A stretch of 64,000 nucleotides of DNA from JALHST01 sp038316335 (GCA_038316335.1 JBBQAM010000017.1:1-64000), one strand, 5' to 3'; shown: positions 1 to 10,182, numbered from the stretch's first letter. The notes: generated by a model from the sequence alone, not told the origin. A program made the numbers and translations.

Positions 1-32
1 CGATTAAATTTTTCACGCAAAATTCAAAAGGC

Positions 33-1085
33 CTATTCCTCATGGATGATCGATCGTGGCACTCCTTCAAATGTCATTTGAATCGGCTTTATGGTACCAT
101 CGGCATTGAATTCCATTTTATCGAGGCAGGTTACCCGATGATCGCGATCTACATTAGGAATAGGGCGACGATGGTATACGATAATCCAATCATCGGTCTT
201 GGGAATGTTGATTACCGAATGGTGTCCTGCTCCGGTAGCAATAGCAGGATCTGATTCTAAAATAGTTCCGATACGCTTAAAGGGTCCTGTTGCAGTATCG
301 GCCATGGCATAAGCGACCTTGTAGGTATCATTGGTCCATCCTCCTTCAGACCACATAAAATAATAAATACCATTTCTTTTGAACATAAAAGGTCCTTCCA
401 CATAGCCTTCTGGCGTAATCTCTTTGAATAGGTCCCCATTTTCAAAGGGCTCGACCGCAGTGAAATCTATATTGAGCCGTCCAAGATTGCAATGGCCCCA
501 ACCACCATAAAATAGCAGATACGTACCATCATCATCCCTAAAAACAAATTGATCGATGGGTTGGGCATCGTTATAAAAATCAGCGATCAGGGGCTTCCCC
601 AAATAATCTTTGAACGGTCCGCCAGGAGCATCAGCTACGGCGATCCCAATTCCTCCAAAATGATTAATATCGTTTTTAGGGTCATATGAATCCCGACCTG
701 GTCGCTGAATATCATTGGCACTAAAAAATAGAAAATACGTGTCTTCTTTTCGCACGATTGCCGGTGCCCACATCGCTTGTCGCGCCCACTTGATGATCGT
801 GGTATCTAGCACATGTTCATGCTTTTTCCAGTCAATAAGGTCTTTTGAAGAAAATGCATCGAGAAATACCTGCTTTCCATAGTCATCGGAATAGGTGGGA
901 TATATCCAATATTCATCTCCAAAAACGGCTCCTTCGGGATCAGCATACCAACCATCGAAAATAGGATTTCCCGATTTTTCGACCGCGTCGGTCATGTCGG
1001 AATTTTGTTCTTTTTTAGGTGTTTGTCGGCATGCGGATAGCAAAAGTAGCATACCGACCAAAAGACCAAAATATGGCTTTATCAT
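33..1085 (-). CDS. Glycoside hydrolase family 43 lipoprotein
   Basis: A 350-residue five-bladed beta-propeller glycosidase of GH43 (beta-xylosidase / alpha-L-arabinofuranosidase type), probably cutting side chains or ends of plant or algal polysaccharides. The three acidic sites of the family are visible: Asp in WYADPEG near the N-terminus (base), Asp in PIDQFVF (pKa modulator) and Glu in EGPFMF (general acid). I chose the ATG at 1085 because it opens a lipoprotein signal (MIKPYF..LLLLSAC, Cys about residue 19). The longer frame upstream runs into the 3' end of the preceding gene. It starts 26 nt after the sugar isomerase-like gene, so the two are probably co-transcribed. The exact substrate cannot be read from the sequence. 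Confidence 0.87.
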   Translation of the reverse strand: MIKPYFGLLVGMLLLLSACRQTPKKEQNSDMTDAVEKSGNPIFDGWYADPEGAVFGDEYWIYPTYSDDYGKQVFLDAFSSKDLIDWKKHEHVLDTTIIKWARQAMWAPAIVRKEDTYFLFFSANDIQRPGRDSYDPKNDINHFGGIGIAVADAPGGPFKDYLGKPLIADFYNDAQPIDQFVFRDDDGTYLLFYGGWGHCNLGRLNIDFTAVEPFENGDLFKEITPEGYVEGPFMFKRNGIYYFMWSEGGWTNDTYKVAYAMADTATGPFKRIGTILESDPAIATGAGHHSVINIPKTDDWIIVYHRRPIPNVDRDHRVTCLDKMEFNADGTIKPIQMTFEGVPRSIIHEE

Positions 1086-1111
1086 ATGAAATTTATAGCC
1101 ATTAAATACGT

Positions 1112-2017
1112 TCAAAAACCCCAATCCTTCATCATTTTCAAGTCGGCTGCAACGCATTCCATAGGGGTTTTCCCTTGGTAGGATTCCTGCTCGATAATAA
1201 AGTCGGTAGTTCCTCCTATTTTTTTGCATTTTTGAATTACGTCCTCAACTCCTACGATGCCTTTACCGAGTTCGGTGCTCTCGTATTTTTCTTCTCCAGA
1301 GCCCTTGATTTCATCCTTTACATGTACCGAAATAAATCGGCCCGGATATTTATCCAACCATGGATCTGCGGTAGCGCCGCCATTCATCATATTGCCAAAA
1401 TCCAATTGTTGGATCACAAAATTCGGGTCTGTATTTTGAAGGATAATATCATATAAAATCTGTTCGTTTACCGTGTGGTCGAATTCGAAGTCATGATTGT
1501 GGTAACCGAACCGCATATCATGTTTTTTGCAAAGTTCCCCACACTTGTTAAAGACCTCCATAAACGCCAAAAGTTTGTCGTAATCGGTCCATATTTTTTC
1601 ATCCAACCACGGGCTGATCACAAAGTCTTGCCCTAGGGTAGCCGCATCGGCAACAGTTTGTTTCCAGACATCGGTAAAGTCTTTTTTTGCCGAATCCCAA
1701 TGAGCCACGCCCAGAACAGTATGCCCACTGGGCATTGCAATGCCCAAATCATCAAGTATCTTTTTGAATTCCTTGGGAGACCAACCATAAAACTTGCCAT
1801 CCACGTAATTGGCATGTTCAGCGTACTTATAGCCCATTTTAGATAGGGCTTGAAGACTCCCCAAAGGATCTTTCCCCATTTCATCGCGTATGGAATACAA
1901 TTGTACCCCGGTTTTTGTGCTCTTCATTAAGGGTGTAAACGAATAGCTAGGTACTAGGGTCAACGCCGTAGTCGCCAAGGCACCACTTTTTATAAAATTT
2001 CGTCTCGAATTCTTCAT
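1112..2017 (-). CDS. Tat-exported sugar phosphate isomerase/epimerase family protein
   Basis: A 301-residue xylose isomerase-like TIM-barrel protein (AP endonuclease 2 superfamily). The N-terminus carries a twin-arginine signal (SRRNFIK followed by an Ala/Thr/Leu-rich stretch to about residue 27), so it should be exported folded, perhaps with a bound metal. Likely metal ligands are seen in the barrel: a His in GYHNHDFEF, an Asp in QLDFGNM, a His in SVHVKDE and a Glu in IIEQESYQG near the C-terminus. It lies just upstream of the GH43 gene, which suggests a shared role in using a carbohydrate outside the cytoplasm. Family members are often annotated without a proven reaction, and I cannot name the substrate. 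Confidence 0.82.
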   Translation of the reverse strand: MKNSRRNFIKSGALATTALTLVPSYSFTPLMKSTKTGVQLYSIRDEMGKDPLGSLQALSKMGYKYAEHANYVDGKFYGWSPKEFKKILDDLGIAMPSGHTVLGVAHWDSAKKDFTDVWKQTVADAATLGQDFVISPWLDEKIWTDYDKLLAFMEVFNKCGELCKKHDMRFGYHNHDFEFDHTVNEQILYDIILQNTDPNFVIQQLDFGNMMNGGATADPWLDKYPGRFISVHVKDEIKGSGEEKYESTELGKGIVGVEDVIQKCKKIGGTTDFIIEQESYQGKTPMECVAADLKMMKDWGF

Positions 2018-2354
2018 TGGATGCAGGAGTTTTAATTAGGTTCAAAGATTATAACTTGATTTAAATATACTATTTATTGCTGAGAAACCCACTCATGGTG
2101 CGTACTTACAAAAATTCTTTATGTAGTATTTGAAATCGGTATCCTAGAATTACCAAGCAACCTATCGATTGTATTGCCTTAAAGGATACTACTTTGGTGC
2201 ATTCGAATTGCGCATTGGTATAGACCTTTAAAATCGCCTCTCAAAAATCGATTCAATAGTTGCCTTGAATAATACATGATAAATTGTCAAAAATAATGGT
2301 CAAATTAAACCGCTAGAATTACCTATGCATTTCAAGGATATTCGACCGCATTTG
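2018..2354. other. Intergenic region without recognisable gene
   Basis: An AT-rich spacer of about 340 bases between the sugar isomerase-like gene and the aldo/keto reductase gene, both on the minus strand. It should hold the promoter of the first; a near-consensus -7 element (AATCTTTG read on the minus strand, at 2043-2050) lies about 25 bases before that start. No convincing open frame, tRNA or strong hairpin was seen. Confidence 0.5.
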
Positions 2355-3353
<999 letters not shown>

Positions 3354-3446
3354 CTATTAATTCTGACCAATTCTATTAATAAGATTTTTCCAGATGACAG
3401 GAAGCCCTTCGATCACCGAATTGACAAATGCGATGCCGTGTCAAAA

Positions 3447-5141
3447 TTACCAGCTGCCACCACCGCCACCGCCAAAGCCACCTCCCGAGGAACCGCCCCC
3501 AGAGGAGCCACTGCTTGAAGGCGCACTTACCATGTTCGATTTTGCCATGGCCATCGAACTTGAGAACGATTTTGAAAAGTTGTGCATGGTAAAGGCATTA
3601 TAGGAGTTAGCGCCATACCATTGGGGTGGCGGTAAATGGAGGGCTTCGAACTTTTTGGCCCATTTGTCGAACAACCCAAAAGCTAGTGCATACCCCATGG
3701 TATTTTCAAAGTAATCAGGATCCTCTGCCAACAACATCCTCAATTTATTTTCCTCGGCTACCTTGATAAATTGTCTAAACCCTTTTAATTCGGATAACAG
3801 CTGATTTCCACTGCTATTCTTTTTAATCATATATACATTGAAGAGCATTAATGTGACGCAGGTAATGCCTAGGGAGAAAGCCGCTAATAAACCCCAAAAA
3901 AACAATCCTATAAACGACAGTACAAGGGCCAGAAGCACCAAAACTACCCAAGTTATGACCTGTATTTTTTTTGAAGTCGCCTCATAATAGGGTTGCGCCC
4001 CTTTTTTAAGGGCACTACGTGCTTCTGACATGGTAGTGTAAAAAGTATCTTTTAGGCTGCTGATCAACACTTCGACCACATTAACTTCCTGGGCACTGCC
4101 GAAGAGTCCGTTGAACATTTTCCGTTCATAATCGGGTACGTCCTCCGGCAAGGCCTTTAATCGGATGAGCTTGGTATCTTTTTTTGTGAAAATCCCTGTT
4201 TTGGGAACTTCCTCTATACGCACATATCCTTGAGATCCCCAATAAGGGAGTAGGGAAATCAAATCTACATTATCTGCACGATCATCGATAAGGAAACCCG
4301 CCATGGGAGGATCGATACCTTTTGGAGGGTAGTAACTTGTGGTCCGGACCACTCGCTCGTCCCGCCCATATTTCTGCCAAACCCAAACGAAAGCGGCAAT
4401 CAAGGCACCTACAATAAAAAGCCAACCATAGGCATTCCAAAAAGGCCAAAGCGGCTTAATTTCTTGAATCGAATTGGTCGGCAAATTAATCAACAAGGTC
4501 ACATTTTCGCCTTGATGCGAACCGAAGGTTGCGATACTTTGCCCCTCGATGACCCCCTGCGAATATCGGATCTTGAAATCCTGACTGGTACTAGTCGTCC
4601 CGGCATACCCAGAATAAACAAAGCTATTCTTGGCGTTGGGCATAAAATGATCCGGAAGGTTGACCTTAAAATCGATCTTATGGAAATCGGCCTGCCAGTC
4701 CTCAGGTTTAATATTCCAATAAAACTGTATTTGTGAATCTGAAAATAGAAAGGCATCATAGACCCGGTAGCTGATCTCATAGTGTTGCGGCCCGATGAGG
4801 GTTTTGTGGGCATCCCCGATCTTGATTACAATTTGATCATTTAGTTTTTGTACAAAATCAAAGGGTGCATCGAATTTAAAGCCTGGTACTTTGATTTTTC
4901 TAATTTTTATTCGCCGTTTCTGGGCCTTACCAGCGGCGTCAACAAGGTCATAATTGGTTTGAATGGTCCGATAAATTCCGTGCTTGGGTATTTCAAAATT
5001 GAGGTCATACTTTTCCACCACATCAAAATAACCTGCTTCTTGTATACTGATTTCGACCGAATAGGTCTGCACTGTAAAATCCTGTGCCAATAGATTGCCT
5101 AGGGATAGGATTGCAAAGAGTAGCAAAAAAATCCTTTTCAT
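3447..5141 (-). CDS. DUF2207 domain membrane protein
   Basis: A 564-residue membrane protein. It begins with a signal peptide (MKRIFLLLFAILSLGNLLAQ), followed by the extracytoplasmic DUF2207 domain (about residues 20-240). One membrane helix lies at WLFIVGALIAAFVWVW, then a cytoplasmic region, a helical hairpin (VVLVLLALVLSFIGLFFWG and the following hydrophobic stretch), and a Gly/Ser-rich tail ending in repeated GG and a final W. That tail is typical of the family. I chose the ATG at 5141 because the signal peptide starts there; the 25 extra residues upstream do not look like protein. The LemA gene lies 227 bases upstream on the same strand, and LemA-DUF2207 pairing is common in bacteria. 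The molecular function is not known. Confidence 0.86.
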   Translation of the reverse strand: MKRIFLLLFAILSLGNLLAQDFTVQTYSVEISIQEAGYFDVVEKYDLNFEIPKHGIYRTIQTNYDLVDAAGKAQKRRIKIRKIKVPGFKFDAPFDFVQKLNDQIVIKIGDAHKTLIGPQHYEISYRVYDAFLFSDSQIQFYWNIKPEDWQADFHKIDFKVNLPDHFMPNAKNSFVYSGYAGTTSTSQDFKIRYSQGVIEGQSIATFGSHQGENVTLLINLPTNSIQEIKPLWPFWNAYGWLFIVGALIAAFVWVWQKYGRDERVVRTTSYYPPKGIDPPMAGFLIDDRADNVDLISLLPYWGSQGYVRIEEVPKTGIFTKKDTKLIRLKALPEDVPDYERKMFNGLFGSAQEVNVVEVLISSLKDTFYTTMSEARSALKKGAQPYYEATSKKIQVITWVVLVLLALVLSFIGLFFWGLLAAFSLGITCVTLMLFNVYMIKKNSSGNQLLSELKGFRQFIKVAEENKLRMLLAEDPDYFENTMGYALAFGLFDKWAKKFEALHLPPPQWYGANSYNAFTMHNFSKSFSSSMAMAKSNMVSAPSSSGSSGGGSSGGGFGGGGGGSW

Positions 5142-5368
5142 AGGGGAAGTATTGATTTCCTTAAGTACATAATTACATGGGGAATTAATTTTTCCTTCAA
5201 AACACCTTGAAGGCAATACGTGTTTTAGACTGGGCTAGAAGCCGAACGGATTGATTTTGGGTGCTATCCCTTAAGAGAAATGGTATAGGCCTTCCCTTTC
5301 TGCGGATACTTAGCACACAAAAGGCTTGTTTTCTAAACTAGATTCCCGAATTTAATCTGAATCCCGTT

Positions 5369-5929
5369 CTACGAAAAATCTACTTTTACATTCGCCTTGC
5401 TCTCCTCATCAACTTCAAAAAAGTCAAAATGTTTATACTTGAACATCCCCGCGAAAAGCACCCCTGGAAAACTTTCGCCATAGGTGTTATTTTCCCTCAC
5501 GGTACCATTATAATACCGTCGGCTGCGCTCCAAGTTCTCTTCGATCATATTCAATTTTCCTTGTAAATCTAGAAAATTGGCATTTGCCTTCAGGTCTGGA
5601 TAGGCTTCCCCTAGGGCAAAGATACTTCGTAGACTTTGCTGCAATTGATTCTCGGCCTTTATCTGTTCATTAATATCGCCTTTGGGCACTTGCATGGCTG
5701 CATTTCGGGCATTGATTACGTCTTCGAACGTAGATTTTTCGTGTTTTGCATATCCCTTGACGGTTTCCACCAGATTTGGGATTAAATCATGCCTACGCTT
5801 CAAGGCCACATCAATATTGCTCCAGGCATCATTTACCGTGTTGCGGTTTTTTACGAAGCGATTGAATATCCCTATTACCAAGAGGGCGAGAAGAACCAAT
5901 ACACCGAGTACTATGAGCATAGTTATCAT
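5369..5929 (-). CDS. lemA: LemA family protein
   Basis: A 186-residue LemA protein: one N-terminal membrane helix (about residues 4-24) followed by a mostly helical domain. The family's conserved core is present (NDAWSNIDVALKRRHDLIPNLVETVKGYAKHE), as is the later SRRYYNGTVRENN motif. LemA proteins are membrane-anchored, and their biochemical role is unsettled. The next gene downstream encodes a DUF2207 protein, the usual partner, so a membrane or envelope stress function for the pair is an inference. Length is normal for the family. Confidence 0.92.
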   Translation of the reverse strand: MITMLIVLGVLVLLALLVIGIFNRFVKNRNTVNDAWSNIDVALKRRHDLIPNLVETVKGYAKHEKSTFEDVINARNAAMQVPKGDINEQIKAENQLQQSLRSIFALGEAYPDLKANANFLDLQGKLNMIEENLERSRRYYNGTVRENNTYGESFPGVLFAGMFKYKHFDFFEVDEESKANVKVDFS

Positions 5930-6054
5930 TATTTATTAATATCTTATTTAAAAATTCGGTCAAGTACAGCTAAAATACGGTTTATTGCGTCCACCTAAAA
6001 ATGAAACCCATCATTTTCTTATGCAACAAGCCCAACACAGACGCCATATACCGA

Positions 6055-6675
6055 TTACCCTAAAATCAGGCCCCTTTTACGTACCCAAAAATAGGCAAAT
6101 ACCATATTAGGTATCCAGCACAACCAGGCCACGATGCGATACGCGGTAACAAAGTCACCAAGGGCCAAACTCAACAAGGGCAACCAGATGCGTAAGGCAA
6201 CGGCAGCAAAGCACAAGGCATAACTATAGATCATGAGGCCTTCATGCAATTGCACATCGCTATTCCGAATCGCTAAATAGGCCTTGACACTTGTATAGAA
6301 CCAAAGCAATCCGAGGCAAATAAACCCAATAGAGGAAATGATACCACCGGTTGCAAAGAAGGCAATATAGATTGCGCAAACACTACTGACCATGGCAGCG
6401 ATTATATAAATTTTACCGATGAGTCGATGGCGCCTTAAGTTTGCGTTACGAATTCTTTTACTGAACTGCACCCATCCTATCAGCAGTGCAAGTCCGCCAA
6501 AAAAAATATGCCCGTAAAAGCCCAGATTCCAGAAAACATTATTAAGGAGGGCATCGCTCTTTGAGGCCAATAGCCCGAATTCGCGATCGATAAAAACATA
6601 TAGCAAAGGGTATAGGCCAATTACAATGGCCAAAATAGCAAAGACGACCCACGCGACTTTATTGGTTGTGTTCAA
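6055..6675 (-). CDS. DUF2306 domain membrane protein
   Basis: A 206-residue integral membrane protein with about six hydrophobic helices, matching the DUF2306 pattern. Helix 1 follows MNTTNKV. A histidine lies in NLGFYGHIFFGG, and the RRHRLIGKIY loop precedes the third helix. A further conserved histidine lies in VQLHEGLMIYSYAL. Paired histidines in membrane helices would suit haem or metal binding, but that is inference. It starts 7 nt after the esterase-like gene ends and is probably co-transcribed with it. No function is established for the family. Confidence 0.83.
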   Translation of the reverse strand: MNTTNKVAWVVFAILAIVIGLYPLLYVFIDREFGLLASKSDALLNNVFWNLGFYGHIFFGGLALLIGWVQFSKRIRNANLRRHRLIGKIYIIAAMVSSVCAIYIAFFATGGIISSIGFICLGLLWFYTSVKAYLAIRNSDVQLHEGLMIYSYALCFAAVALRIWLPLLSLALGDFVTAYRIVAWLCWIPNMVFAYFWVRKRGLILG

Positions 6676-6682
6676 AGTATCC

Positions 6683-8419
6683 CTATTTATATCTCCAACT
6701 TTTTAAATCAGCGCCTTTTGGCGCACTTTCGGCAATACGCTTCATGATCTTTGGCACGTACATGCTGTTGTAGTGTAAACGGCTGTAGGCATTCGGCGAT
6801 TCTGGATCTCCGTTCCAGCAATGTTCGGCCCGGTCGCCATAAAGCACTTCCCCATCGTAATAGGGGTCACTGGTACTCTCTAAAAAGTCCTCCATCAAGT
6901 AGACTGCATTGTTCAAATAATAGTTGTCCATATCCCCACAGTAAATATGGATCTTGCCTTTTAGTTTCTCTCCAAGCTTCTCCCAATCGCGTTCCATAAT
7001 GTAACGAAGGTCAAAATTTTCTTTCCAATATGCGGCAATTTCTGGATTTATTTCCCCACTCATTTTATTCCAAATGCGCGCTGGATAACCGTCTTCACCT
7101 TGAGGGGAATAGGTGGCTTCCCAGATATCCCATTGTTGTCCTGAGCGGGATTTGTCACCGAGGACCAACTCTAAATGATTACCATCGTGCACGGTAGACT
7201 GGATCTGGCCCAAATAGTTTCGATGACTGGGAACCTGCACTTTTTTGTGGGCGCTTTTATAATAATACGCATTTTCGTCTTCATAGATATTCGCAAGGCT
7301 ATAAGCACGAAAGTCGATTGGGTCAGGGCAGGCAGCGAAACATCCATTGTATTCCTCAGGATATTTTACCTGCACGGCCAAGGCCTCCCAACCCCCAGTT
7401 GAGCCACCATATAGAAAACGCGACCATCCTTCGCCCATACCCCTGAATTGCTTTTCGATCTCAGGTATCAATTCGAAGGTAATGGCATCGCCATAAGGGC
7501 CTTGACTGGCCGAATTCACGGCATATGAATCATCGTAATACGGAGTAGGATGTTGAATTTCTATAATCAGAAACCGCGGGAAATCGGGTTCGTTCCATCG
7601 TTTATAAAAATCATACGCTTCTTGTTGCTCGATACTATTATAACCTTCCAATTGAAACCTTTCGGAATATTCAGGTTTTAAATTCGGATCGGGTGGTGTG
7701 GTGCGGAAGCCACTAAAATCGGCTGGAAAATGGCCATGAAAAATCATTAAAGGGTATTTTGCCTCGGGATGTTCCTTAAAACCCTTTGGTAATAAGACAT
7801 GTGCCCCTAGATAGATATCCCGGCCCCAGAATTTCGATAATTTTTCGGATCGGACTTTGATGTGTTTTATCCATTCGGTATCCTTCGGTTCCTCAATGGC
7901 GGGAATCACTTGATCCATTACCACGGAGATTCCTTGGACACCTTTCTCAGTAACTGAAATTTTAAAAGGCTTGCTGTATAGGTTACCAGGGGATTGGTTC
8001 CACTGTTGGCCTTCCCCATTATCCATAGGCAATTTTACGGTATGGCCGGTTGATAATTCGAACGTTTCATACACGTGAAGTAGTGCCTGTACATTATAGT
8101 CCCCTGGCGGGACTTCTGCAAGACTGGCATAGGGATATCCAAAGATGGTATCATTGAAGGTCATGGTATCACCCGCTTTCATGTCATCAACGTTCATTCC
8201 GAAAACTAGTTGTGAGTTGAGGCCGTCATTGATCTGAAAACGTGGTTCACCCTCAAAATTATTGGATAGCATCAGAAGGAGTCGTCCATCTTTGGCTTCG
8301 GAGCTGGCCGTTTTCGAAAAGGAAACCGTAATTGCAGTATCTGATTTCGTATGGGTCATGGTTTGACATCCCATTACCCCAATTAGGACAAACAGATTAA
8401 GTAGCAGGCGTATTTTCAT
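6683..8419 (-). CDS. Esterase-like alpha/beta hydrolase lipoprotein
   Basis: A 578-residue lipoprotein (signal ending GVMGC, Cys18) with an N-terminal beta-rich region (about residues 28-170) and a C-terminal alpha/beta hydrolase of the putative-esterase type (about 185-565). The nucleophile elbow is YGGSTGGW, placing the catalytic Ser at about 340. A nearby MIFHGHFP motif looks like the oxyanion-hole strand, and the catalytic acid and His probably come later (CGDMDNYY, AEHCWNGD). The overall layout resembles esterase D/feruloyl-esterase-like secreted enzymes. It is likely anchored in the envelope and acts on an ester substrate that cannot be named here. The DUF2306 gene follows after 7 nt. 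Confidence 0.78.
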   Translation of the reverse strand: MKIRLLLNLFVLIGVMGCQTMTHTKSDTAITVSFSKTASSEAKDGRLLLMLSNNFEGEPRFQINDGLNSQLVFGMNVDDMKAGDTMTFNDTIFGYPYASLAEVPPGDYNVQALLHVYETFELSTGHTVKLPMDNGEGQQWNQSPGNLYSKPFKISVTEKGVQGISVVMDQVIPAIEEPKDTEWIKHIKVRSEKLSKFWGRDIYLGAHVLLPKGFKEHPEAKYPLMIFHGHFPADFSGFRTTPPDPNLKPEYSERFQLEGYNSIEQQEAYDFYKRWNEPDFPRFLIIEIQHPTPYYDDSYAVNSASQGPYGDAITFELIPEIEKQFRGMGEGWSRFLYGGSTGGWEALAVQVKYPEEYNGCFAACPDPIDFRAYSLANIYEDENAYYYKSAHKKVQVPSHRNYLGQIQSTVHDGNHLELVLGDKSRSGQQWDIWEATYSPQGEDGYPARIWNKMSGEINPEIAAYWKENFDLRYIMERDWEKLGEKLKGKIHIYCGDMDNYYLNNAVYLMEDFLESTSDPYYDGEVLYGDRAEHCWNGDPESPNAYSRLHYNSMYVPKIMKRIAESAPKGADLKSWRYK

Positions 8420-8556
8420 AAGGTGGTTATTTCCTGAAAAGGTAATGATTCACGATGAAATAACAAACCTGTTACTATTGGAAAGTAAGAAATCGGGTTT
8501 TCCCACGTTATAGGATCATAGCAACTTTGGTAACGACGCCTACTAATTTACCGATT

Positions 8557-8703
8557 ATGAAAAAGCTTATTTGTATTGCAATCGTATTCTTGGCAATCAT
8601 TGGTATGAGCAGTTGTAATTACGATGACAGTAATGATATCGATCTTATCATGCCAGGCGATACCACAACGACGGCTTCTTATTCGAAAAATGTCGTTCAA
8701 TAA
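8557..8703 (+). CDS. Small lipoprotein, 48 residues
   Basis: A short frame on the plus strand between two minus-strand genes. It begins ATG AAA AAG and encodes a clear lipoprotein signal: Lys-Lys, then a 14-residue hydrophobic stretch, then GMSSC with Cys at residue 20. A 28-residue mature tail rich in Asp, Thr and Ser follows and ends in TAA. A typical flavobacterial small lipoprotein would look like this. The signal is too regular to be chance, but expression is unproven and no homologue is recognised. The frame on the opposite strand over the same bases has no protein-like features. Confidence 0.6.
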   Translation: MKKLICIAIVFLAIIGMSSCNYDDSNDIDLIMPGDTTTTASYSKNVVQ

Positions 8704-8781
8704 GCGGAGACTTATTGAGGCGCTACGTATAGGAATCCGCAATGCGATGTACTTGAAATAGGGCTTGTCAGTCAGATACCC

Positions 8782-9666
8782 TCACTTTCTGCTGCGATGC
8801 CGTTCCCTAGCCAAGAGTGTATTTTTCAAAAGCATGGCAATGGTCATTGGTCCTACTCCACCGGGCACCGGAGTAATAAAAGAGGCTTTTTTGCTAACAT
8901 TTTCAAAGTCTACATCCCCGGTAATATAATACCCTTTTTCCTTGGTGTCATCGGCAACACGGGTAATTCCTACGTCTATGATAACTGCATCGTCTTTCAC
9001 CATCTCGGCCTTCAAAAAGTTTGGAACCCCCAGTGCGGAGATAATAATATCGGCTTGTGATGTAATCTGGGTAATGTTTTTAGTATGGCTATGGGTCAGG
9101 GTTACCGTTGAGTTTCCGGGCCAACCTTTGCGTCCCATCAAAATACTCATGGGTCTTCCGACGATATGACTTCTTCCAATGACTACCGTATGTTTTCCTT
9201 TGGTCTCAACCTTATAACGCTCTAGAAGTTCTAAGATCCCAAAGGGGGTAGCCGGAATAAAGGTACTCATATCCAAGGCCATCTTTCCAAAATTGGTAGG
9301 ATGGAACCCATCGACATCCTTGTCGGGGTCTACCGCCATGATGACTTTCTGGGTATCGATCTGCTCGGGTAATGGCAGCTGTACGATGAAACCGTCGATG
9401 GCATCATCCTGATTGAGTTCCTTGATTTTCTTTAACAGCTCAAGTTCGGAGGTGGTACTTGGCAACTGGATCAAAGTCGATTCAAAACCTACGCGTTCAC
9501 AAGAACGAACCTTACTACCTACATAGGTTAAACTCGCCCCGTCGTTCCCAACGATAATGGCCGCCAGATGGGGCACCTTTTCACCACGCTCCTTCATGGA
9601 AGCCACTTCAGCGGCGATTTCTTCCTTTATTTGGTTCGATATTTTCTTTCCGTCAAGAATGGTCAT
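8782..9666 (-). CDS. folD: Methylenetetrahydrofolate dehydrogenase / methenyltetrahydrofolate cyclohydrolase
   Basis: A 294-residue bifunctional FolD. It oxidises 5,10-methylene-THF with NADP and hydrolyses the methenyl product to 10-formyl-THF, supplying one-carbon units for purines and formyl-Met. Visible family features are the substrate-site YVGSKVRSCERVG (catalytic Lys), the QLPLPEQ and DKDVDGFHPTN motifs, the nucleotide-binding VVIGRSHIVGRPMSILM, and the C-terminal signature PGGVGPMTIAMLL. Length is normal. It starts 53 nt beyond the reconstructed end of the four-helix-bundle gene, behind that gene's terminator. Confidence 0.98.
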   Translation of the reverse strand: MTILDGKKISNQIKEEIAAEVASMKERGEKVPHLAAIIVGNDGASLTYVGSKVRSCERVGFESTLIQLPSTTSELELLKKIKELNQDDAIDGFIVQLPLPEQIDTQKVIMAVDPDKDVDGFHPTNFGKMALDMSTFIPATPFGILELLERYKVETKGKHTVVIGRSHIVGRPMSILMGRKGWPGNSTVTLTHSHTKNITQITSQADIIISALGVPNFLKAEMVKDDAVIIDVGITRVADDTKEKGYYITGDVDFENVSKKASFITPVPGGVGPMTIAMLLKNTLLARERHRSRK

Positions 9667-9703
9667 ACTAGTTTTCAGTTGGCTGTGGCAGTGGCAGTAA
9701 TAA

Positions 9704-9730
9704 AAAGAAGGTGCAATTTCAACCTTCTTT
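9704..9730 (-). terminator. Rho-independent terminator of the four-helix-bundle gene
   Basis: A 9-bp perfect stem (9704-9712 with 9722-9730) with a 9-base loop. On the minus strand it is followed by a short T-run. It sits immediately at the end of the reconstructed full-length four-helix-bundle frame: its TGA at 9719-9721 is in the loop. It therefore marks the ancestral 3' end of that gene and separates it from folD. Confidence 0.65.
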
Positions 9731-10090
9731 TACGCCAAATTTGCCAGGTTTATTAATCATATAATTTATTAGGTTTCCAACCGCTTCGCTATTGGTTGTA
9801 AGTCGATACTATGTTTCATCCGAAATATAGTTGCAGGATTGTGCAAAATCAAGCCAAACCTGGGTTTCTGAATTTTCACTGTCCGAATCTGTAAGTTTAC
9901 TGATCCAATTTTTCTCATAAATTCTTTTTCTATACGCCTCGGCTATTTTTGCAAATACGGATCTGGAAGATCTTCGTATCTGATTCATCAATGAAAATAT
10001 CTCATCTTTTGGAAAGTTTTTTGAAATCTCAAAAATCTCCATTGCTAACGAAAAGCTCTTTTTATACCCATCAAGTGTTTTAAAACTCAT
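9719..10090 (-). pseudogene. Four helix bundle protein (S23 family) interrupted by an in-frame TAG
   Basis: The frame starting at 10090 encodes the usual four-helix-bundle/S23 protein: FKTLDGYKKSFSLAMEIFE, the NQIRRSSRSVFAKIAEAYRKR helix pair and SENSETQVWLDFAQSCNYI. It stops after 93 residues at TAG (9809-9811). Reading on in the same frame gives 29 more residues that fit the missing last helix (SEAVGNLINYMINKPGKF), ending at TGA 9719-9721 inside a terminator hairpin. The total of 123 codons is the normal family length. This is best explained by one nonsense mutation with no frameshift. The shortened protein may still be made, but it lacks most of helix four. Function of the family is unclear; relatives also occur inside 23S rRNA intervening sequences. 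Confidence 0.8.
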
Positions 10091-10182
10091 TAAATTATTT
10101 TCCTAGCGTAAAATTAAAGTGGAAAAATTACATTGATACATGATTTAAAAACAAGGAACTGCTAACCGCAACCGCAAACTGG

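Noticed and set aside
42..254. Plus-strand frame of 70 codons opposite the GH43 gene
   Set aside because: It lies fully inside a well-supported gene on the other strand and has no protein-like composition or signal.
3394..3603. Proline-rich plus-strand frame
   Set aside because: The proline run is the reverse reading of the glycine-rich tail of the DUF2207 protein.
8548..8742. Minus-strand frame of 64 codons between folD and the esterase-like gene
   Set aside because: Its translation has no recognisable feature; the plus-strand lipoprotein frame over the same bases explains the region better.
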